From Acholeplasmataceae bacterium UBA6235 (GTDB lineage: Bacteria > Bacillota_I > Bacilli_A > Acholeplasmatales > UBA5453), in assembly GCA_002441525.1 (NCBI GenBank), contig DJWH01000078.1, positions 30,460 to 39,871 on the forward strand: a stretch of 9,412 bases of DNA, given 5' to 3'. Numbering within the stretch: position 1 is the stretch's first letter; each line of letters begins with the position of its first letter. The position numbers were made by a program, and so were the translations under genes. Under the pieces are notes generated by a model that saw only the letters and a program-made list of their open reading frames with translations, was not told the origin of the DNA and searched no databases. Below are positions 5,538-9,412 of the stretch, in pieces.

Positions 5538-7541
5538 TTACCTTCTTTCTCGATAACGCTTGACATGTCCGATCAATTCTTCTGGAATGATAGGCTTTTC
5601 AATGATTAAATCGACATTGAGCAAGTTCCCACGACGGATGTTTTCAACGGTCTTATTATGCGAAACCATGATGAACGGGATGTTGGTGTATGTTTTGGAT
5701 TCATTGAGTTCACGTTTTAAAGCGAAGCCATCCATCTTGGATAAATTGATTTCAGAGATGATGATGTCAATTGGGTATTCTCTTAATACATGGAGCGCGT
5801 CCTCAACTGAGGTGACTGCTTTGACTTCAAAGTTCAAACGATTAAACACACGAACCAACATATTACGGTTCATGTCATCTTCATCAACCAAGAGAATAAT
5901 CCCTTCTTTAAGCGCTGGTAATGCGGCACTGTTATCAACAATTTCCCCATAACCCAGCTGTTTTGCTAAGCGAATTCGTTGTTCGAGTAGAATGAATATT
6001 TCTTTGATTTTATTATCACGTGTCAACACAGGGTTCAATTCTTCATAAAAGACGAGAGACGCACTTGCTGTGACTTTTTCGATAAATAATACGGAATCCC
6101 TGACTGCATTTCGTACAGAAACAGCAAATTCTGTGATTTTTTCCTTCTTCTCACAAGAAGCATAAACCAAGATACCTGGCCCATTTTGTTTGAATAACTT
6201 CACTGAATCTGGTGCGATTTGTCCAATGACATAAGCGAGATTTCGAATCGCTTCATCTCCTGTATCTTTACCATAACGCTTGTTAATGTCAAATAATTGA
6301 TCCAGTTGAATCAATATAAATCCATTTTGTTTTTCAAAGAATTCAGACGATTCTAGATCTTTTTTAAGCAACGCTCGCATCACATCTTCAGTGTATAGCT
6401 TCGTGATTGGGCATCTAAGCATCGCTTCTTTGGTTTCTTCTATTTGGGCTTCTAGTCTTTGTAAGTTTTCTTCTAATGTCTTTTTATCCAATACCAATAA
6501 TTCATTGGTTTTGGTGACTTCCATCATTTTAGATACATAGATGGCTGGTAAATCCAAACCAAAAATATTGTGATATCGTTTGATTAATGGTTCTAGAATG
6601 GTTAACCAAACCGAGCCCTTTTTCGCGTAAATGTATTCGAAAAAGGCGTGCCATAGTTTGTAGCCAACATGGGTAGATTGAATCAATTCCAGTGGTTTTT
6701 CACTCAAAATGAAGTCGGATTTTGCAAAAGTATCCAAGATTTCTTTGCTGTCTAAGGACTTGTGTAATTGGTTGATCATATGATTGATGATTTCCACATA
6801 ATTAAATTCTTTAATGAACTCTTCATTGTATTTAAAGACTTGCCCAGCGTTGTAAAAATCGAGCTGATATTCATATTCGATCCAGATATCAACATCGTTT
6901 TCTAAGACGTATCCATACGATGGACATATCGCATCAATTCGGTGTTGACGGATGCGTCGGATGGGGTCTTTTAGATATTCTGACGATGGAAAATTGGTTT
7001 TATGATAGGCAAAAATCCCTTGTTTAAGTTGTATCAAGTCAGCAGGATTATCCACTTTAAAACTTGAAAACAAGGTATTCGAAATCAACGAACGGGTTTC
7101 CGACTCATAAATCATAAATGCGTAAGTAAAGGGTAAAAACTGAATTGGTAGAAAATTCAGTTTAAAGTCTTGTCCATACCACTGATAATCGAGTTTTTCA
7201 ATGGTGGTTACTGGCAGTTTGATGCCATTTTGAACAATTTGCTTCGCGATATTTCTAGTGGTGATGATGGATCCCTTGAATCCCATTTGAATCAAGATTT
7301 TAAGTGACATCATCATTGAAAAATTCGGATGCGCGATGATTAAATTTTGAATAGAGTCAACAGGAATGATGAGTTCAATGCGTTCTTTGTATTGGCTCAT
7401 CCATTCTGAAGTTGGTAAATCAATCAAAATAGTCGATTTATCCGAATAGTATAAATAACCATTGAATAACAATGCTTCATCGACTTTGATCGGACCAATC
7501 TGATGCAATTTGATAAACTCATAAGGGGTTTGGATACTCAT
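5538..7541 (-). CDS. Three-domain pseudo-enzyme regulator: ODP/MBL-like, degenerate GGDEF, receiver
   Basis: Predicted cytoplasmic signalling protein of 667 aa with no membrane segment. Residues about 10-230 resemble the metallo-beta-lactamase-like domain of flavodiiron/ODP proteins, recognisable at IIAHPNFSM (69-77), ISNTLF (153-158) and CPSYG (206-210). Most metal ligands are replaced. Residues 231-340 are helical and unassigned, and 341-376 look like a coiled-coil linker. Residues 377-537 form a GGDEF-type domain: INKRYGKDTGDE (419-430) is retained, but the signature reads NGPGI (453-457) and a metal aspartate is Gln411, so cyclase activity is unlikely. Residues 546-667 are a receiver with Asp553/Glu554, Ser627 and Lys649, but the phospho-acceptor position is Glu597 (EINLSKMDG). 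The ATG follows AGGTGA (7551-7546). It is the first gene of an operon with the glycosyltransferase, suggesting control of polysaccharide synthesis. That role is inference; the domain calls are from motifs. Confidence 0.85.
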   Translation of the reverse strand: MSIQTPYEFIKLHQIGPIKVDEALLFNGYLYYSDKSTILIDLPTSEWMSQYKERIELIIPVDSIQNLIIAHPNFSMMMSLKILIQMGFKGSIITTRNIAKQIVQNGIKLPVTTIEKLDYQWYGQDFKLNFLPIQFLPFTYAFMIYESETRSLISNTLFSSFKVDNPADLIQLKQGIFAYHKTNFPSSEYLKDPIRRIRQHRIDAICPSYGYVLENDVDIWIEYEYQLDFYNAGQVFKYNEEFIKEFNYVEIINHMINQLHKSLDSKEILDTFAKSDFILSEKPLELIQSTHVGYKLWHAFFEYIYAKKGSVWLTILEPLIKRYHNIFGLDLPAIYVSKMMEVTKTNELLVLDKKTLEENLQRLEAQIEETKEAMLRCPITKLYTEDVMRALLKKDLESSEFFEKQNGFILIQLDQLFDINKRYGKDTGDEAIRNLAYVIGQIAPDSVKLFKQNGPGILVYASCEKKEKITEFAVSVRNAVRDSVLFIEKVTASASLVFYEELNPVLTRDNKIKEIFILLEQRIRLAKQLGYGEIVDNSAALPALKEGIILLVDEDDMNRNMLVRVFNRLNFEVKAVTSVEDALHVLREYPIDIIISEINLSKMDGFALKRELNESKTYTNIPFIMVSHNKTVENIRRGNLLNVDLIIEKPIIPEELIGHVKRYRERR
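5541..5546 (-). promoter_or_regulatory. Ribosome binding site of the glycosyltransferase, at the end of the regulator gene
   Basis: AGAAGG on the minus strand, directly upstream of the regulator stop codon (5540-5538) and nine bases before the glycosyltransferase ATG (5531). Its position inside the upstream reading frame supports translational coupling. Confidence 0.65.
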
Positions 7542-7545
7542 ATAA

Positions 7546-7551
7546 TCACCT
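7546..7551 (-). promoter_or_regulatory. Ribosome binding site of the regulator gene
   Basis: AGGTGA on the minus strand, four bases before the ATG at 7541. This matches the AGGTGA part of the extended Shine-Dalgarno consensus and supports this start. Confidence 0.6.
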
Positions 7552-7579
7552 AATATTCACATTAATATATATTCATTTT

Positions 7580-7609
7580 ATCATATAGGCTATTTATAAG
7601 GGTTATGAA
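7580..7609 (-). promoter_or_regulatory. Candidate promoter of the regulator-glycosyltransferase operon
   Basis: Minus strand: TTCATA (7609-7604), 18-bp spacer, TATGAT (7585-7580), giving a leader of about 30 nt. It is clearly weaker than the topA and tpx promoters (4/6 and 5/6 matches). An overlapping TAAAAT is an alternative -10. The insertion sequence ends only about 35 bp upstream. Confidence 0.4.
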
Positions 7610-7643
7610 TTGATAAAGTCACACAAGAATTGCTTTGAAATTC

Positions 7644-7665
7644 AAAAAAGGGGCTGTAACGAAAT
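7644..7665 (+). repeat. Left terminal inverted repeat of the IS
   Basis: A6-GGGG-CTGTAACGAAAT reads inward from the left end and is the exact reverse complement of 9373-9394. After a one-base offset, GAAG continues the match on both sides. Confidence 0.9.
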
Positions 7666-7709
7666 GAAGATTTAAATATCTTCAGGACGTTCAGTCCTTT
7701 TTTCTTTTT
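7666..7709 (+). terminator. Tandem hairpins with T-tract inside the left IS end (plus strand)
   Basis: GAAGAT/ATCTTC (7666-7671, 7678-7683) is followed immediately by AGGAC/GTCCT (7684-7688, 7694-7698) and T-rich 7698-7709. Read on the plus strand this is a Rho-independent terminator. It would stop transcripts entering from the left before they run antisense through the transposase. Confidence 0.6.
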
Positions 7710-7753
7710 CTAATCATTCATCATTGTGGATAATTTTCAGTTTTCAATTAAAA

Positions 7754-7776
7754 CGAAAAGAAGATTCTCAAAATCT
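7754..7776 (-). terminator. Possible weak terminator after the transposase
   Basis: AGATT/AATCT stem (7762-7766 with 7772-7776) with a 5-nt loop. On the minus strand it is followed by TCTTTTCGTTTT. Short and AT-rich, about 24 nt after the transposase stop. Readthrough toward the downstream regulator operon is plausible. Confidence 0.35.
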
Positions 7777-7799
7777 CCTACTTTTTAATTGTGATTCTA

Positions 7800-9299
7800 T
7801 TAGCTTAATCTGAATTTTTTCTTGTGAAGCTTGGATAAGTTGTACCCGATTGCGACTAAAATAAACTCAAATTTGACATTTTCAACGCCGCGACGTCTGA
7901 ATCGTCTCATTCCCATGTTCTCTTTAATAACACCGAAGGCACCTTCTACCTGTATCGACCTTTGAACTCTCAATTCAATGCCCAACTCAGATTGAAGATT
8001 TTCCCGTACCTCTTTTTGTAATGCCCAAAGTTCTTCATGGATATCTACGCGTCTTTTACTAGACGGTACTTCATACACATCATGACCTTTTTTACTGTGC
8101 CATAAATACACTAACTGCTCATCATTTTCGTCGTAATAATTGCCTTGTTCGTCCTTTTTAAAGTTGACAGGTCGCTTTGGATCGTTGATGTATTTCTTGT
8201 CACTCGTTTCCTTACTATACATCGTGTACTTTTGATATAACCCCATACCAGTTAACTTCATATATCGATAGTTCTTTAATCCGCCATACCCTGCGTCTGC
8301 TACTGGGTATTGTGGATAAAATCCATACGCTTTCTTATAGCCTTCTAAAAACGGAATCAGGGTTTGATAGTCACTTCGGTCTTGAAACACATCCACGTGT
8401 AATATGAACTCATTAGATACGCCAATTTGCACATTGTACCCAGCTTTTAGTTGTCCATTTCTCATATGATCTTCTTTCATATGCATGAACGTCGCGCCTT
8501 TATCTGTTTTCGCACAGGAGTTTCTGTCAGGTCCGATAACTTCGATGTAGTAATTATATTCTGTGAGCTTTTCATGATACTCATTCATCTTTTCATAATC
8601 ACGCTGTAAAGCCGTTTTCCTTTGTCCTTTACCATACACAAATGTCACACTACCCGTTTTAATCTCTTCTTCCATATACATCACGATTTTCTTGAGTGTC
8701 TCTACTTCATAGGTCTCTCCTAATGGAAAAAAGATACCTTTCTCTTGATATCTCGCATTCATCTTTTCCAGTTGTTTTGTTATCTTTCGATATAGTTTTT
8801 CACGGAACTTCTCAATCGATCCTTTCCATATAAAACTATATTTGCTTGCGTTCGCTTCAATCTTTGTCCCATCGATGTATAGTTTCTCTACCTCGATTTG
8901 TTCTTTCTTGATGATATATCGATTGATCTCATGAAAGATGCCTTCTATGTTTCCCTTTAATCGTTCTTTCATGAATTGATTAATTGTCTGGTGGCTCGGT
9001 TTCAGCTCGTCTGTTAACCACATGATTCTTATGTCGTTCTTCGCTGCCTTTTCCATTTCTCTTAATGTCGTGATGTTTTCCATCATACAAAACAGTATCA
9101 ATTTGAGCATATTGACTGGATTATAACCGATTCGTCCTACGCTTTTATCGGTTTCTATGTATTGTCTAAAATCGATCCTCCTGAATACTTCGTCAAATGT
9201 TCGCGCTTCACTATCAAATGGTATTTTTATTTCAAATGATAGTGGTAATTTTAACTGTTTTGGGTTAAAATATCCTTGTAATAATTCGAGGCTTTGCAT
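7800..9299 (-). CDS. IS1182-family DDE transposase
   Basis: Full-length transposase of 499 aa catalysing movement of the surrounding element. The N-terminal region has the family pattern: RIGYNPVNMLKLILF (56-70), MWLTDELKPSHQTINQFM (93-110). The catalytic triad is Asp143 (YIDGTKIEAN), Asp335 (VADAGYGG) and Glu452 (QVEGAFGVIKENMGMRRFRRRG). The C-terminal basic tail FEFILVAIGYNLSKLHKKK is typical. No frameshift or internal stop. Many IS1182 relatives have a cysteine cluster between the second Asp and the Glu; here residues 336-451 contain no cysteine. There is no Shine-Dalgarno sequence before the ATG; instead a TATAAT ends only six bases upstream. It points the same way as the chromosomal genes downstream. 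Confidence 0.93.
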   Translation of the reverse strand: MQSLELLQGYFNPKQLKLPLSFEIKIPFDSEARTFDEVFRRIDFRQYIETDKSVGRIGYNPVNMLKLILFCMMENITTLREMEKAAKNDIRIMWLTDELKPSHQTINQFMKERLKGNIEGIFHEINRYIIKKEQIEVEKLYIDGTKIEANASKYSFIWKGSIEKFREKLYRKITKQLEKMNARYQEKGIFFPLGETYEVETLKKIVMYMEEEIKTGSVTFVYGKGQRKTALQRDYEKMNEYHEKLTEYNYYIEVIGPDRNSCAKTDKGATFMHMKEDHMRNGQLKAGYNVQIGVSNEFILHVDVFQDRSDYQTLIPFLEGYKKAYGFYPQYPVADAGYGGLKNYRYMKLTGMGLYQKYTMYSKETSDKKYINDPKRPVNFKKDEQGNYYDENDEQLVYLWHSKKGHDVYEVPSSKRRVDIHEELWALQKEVRENLQSELGIELRVQRSIQVEGAFGVIKENMGMRRFRRRGVENVKFEFILVAIGYNLSKLHKKKFRLS

Positions 9300-9305
9300 A
9301 CTTCA

Positions 9306-9314
9306 ATTATACCA
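9306..9314 (-). promoter_or_regulatory. Extended -10 promoter of the transposase, leaderless
   Basis: The minus strand reads TGGTATAAT, an extended -10 (TGn-TATAAT), with no recognisable -35 at 16-18 bp. Six bases separate it from the ATG at 9299, so transcription should start at or next to the start codon. The T-tract of the hairpin at 9320-9341 abuts it directly. Confidence 0.6.
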
Positions 9315-9348
9315 AAAAACCACCCTGGGCTTCCAGAGTGGCTTTTTT
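9314..9348. terminator. Bidirectional hairpin terminator inside the right IS end
   Basis: CCAC-C-CTGG (9320-9328) pairs with CCAG-A-GTGG (9333-9341) around GCTT, with one mismatch. It is flanked by A6 (9314-9319) on the left and T6 (9343-9348) on the right, so it can terminate on both strands. On the minus strand it blocks outside transcription from entering the transposase gene. Confidence 0.8.
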
Positions 9349-9351
9349 GTT

Positions 9352-9365
9352 TTATAGGCCTATAA
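9352..9365. repeat. 14-bp perfect palindrome near the right IS end
   Basis: TTATAGGCCTATAA lies between the terminator hairpin and the right terminal repeat. Its two-fold symmetry would suit binding of a dimeric protein, possibly the transposase. No copy is seen at the left end, so this is speculative. Confidence 0.45.
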
Positions 9366-9372
9366 CGCTTCT

Positions 9373-9394
9373 ATTTCGTTACAGCCCCTTTTTT
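9373..9394 (-). repeat. Right terminal inverted repeat of the IS
   Basis: Exact reverse complement of the 22 bases at 7644-7665. The outermost six bases are T6, matching A6 at the left tip; whether these belong to the element or the target is unresolved. Confidence 0.9.
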
Positions 9395-9412
9395 AATCAT
9401 TTTATGCTATGC

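Larger units (their letters stand above)
7644..9394 (-). mobile_element. Complete IS1182-like insertion sequence
   Basis: About 1.75 kb, bounded by 22-bp perfect terminal inverted repeats (7644-7665 and 9373-9394), with one intact transposase gene occupying most of it. Hairpin terminators lie just inside both ends. If the A6/T6 runs at the tips are target sequence, the element is 7650-9388 with 16-bp repeats. I could not find a clear target duplication: the bases outside the tips (left TTGAAATTC, right AATCATTTT) do not match as direct repeats. Only 18 bp of right flank are visible. The intact gene and perfect repeats suggest a recent or still functional insertion. Confidence 0.9.

Noticed and set aside
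5560..5952. Plus-strand open frame of 130 codons opposite the regulator gene.
   Set aside because: It is wholly antisense to a clearly conserved receiver domain, has low-complexity Ser/Met/Leu composition and no recognisable motif.
5538..7541. Active diguanylate cyclase with response-regulator control.
   Set aside because: The GGDEF signature, a metal aspartate and the phospho-acceptor aspartate are all substituted.
7644..7799. Small gene in the left non-coding part of the IS.
   Set aside because: No reading frame with a start and ribosome site; the stretch holds the terminal repeat and hairpins only.
9157..9357. Plus-strand open frame overlapping the transposase start and right IS end.
   Set aside because: It runs antisense through the transposase N-terminus and through the terminator hairpin, without homology or a ribosome site.

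Overview
The window looks like chromosomal DNA from a low-GC, AT-rich bacterium of the Firmicutes/Tenericutes side. Protein style (topoisomerase I and thiol peroxidase sequences, Lys/Ile/Asn-rich) and AT-rich intergenic DNA suggest an Acholeplasma- or Izemoplasma-like free-living mollicute. This placement is inference. The standard code is supported: every conserved Trp is TGG, and the glycosyltransferase gene ends on TGA inside its own terminator hairpin, so TGA is a stop here, unlike in Mycoplasma. All five convincing genes lie on the minus strand and are described below from right to left, in the direction of transcription.

(1) 7644-9394 is a complete IS1182-like insertion sequence. It has 22-bp perfect terminal inverted repeats, an intact 499-aa DDE transposase, and hairpin terminators just inside both ends. 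Its promoter is unusual: an extended -10 box lies so close to the ATG that the mRNA should be nearly leaderless.

(2) 2706-7541 is a closed two-gene operon, with a candidate promoter near 7580-7609, a 6-nt intergenic gap and a strong terminator at the end. The first gene encodes a 667-aa regulator whose three recognisable domains have all lost key catalytic residues: an ODP/flavodiiron-type metallo-beta-lactamase fold, a GGDEF domain and a C-terminal receiver. The second encodes a 941-aa membrane processive family-2 glycosyltransferase with an intact active site, fused behind a cytoplasmic HEAT-like repeat region. The simplest reading is a pseudo-enzyme regulator controlling polysaccharide synthesis, loosely like other degenerate GGDEF proteins encoded beside polysaccharide synthases. 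This pair is the most interesting part of the window.

(3) 732-2519 is topA (DNA topoisomerase I), a compact form with one C-terminal four-cysteine zinc ribbon. It is driven by a perfect TTGACA-17-TATAAT promoter, which also decides the start codon.

(4) 27-527 is tpx (thiol peroxidase), with its own near-consensus promoter, a strong Shine-Dalgarno site and a terminator that overlaps its stop codon. A terminator at 597-632 separates it from topA, so the two are independent units.

No tRNA, rRNA, CRISPR array or plus-strand gene was found. No gap between genes exceeds 300 bases.
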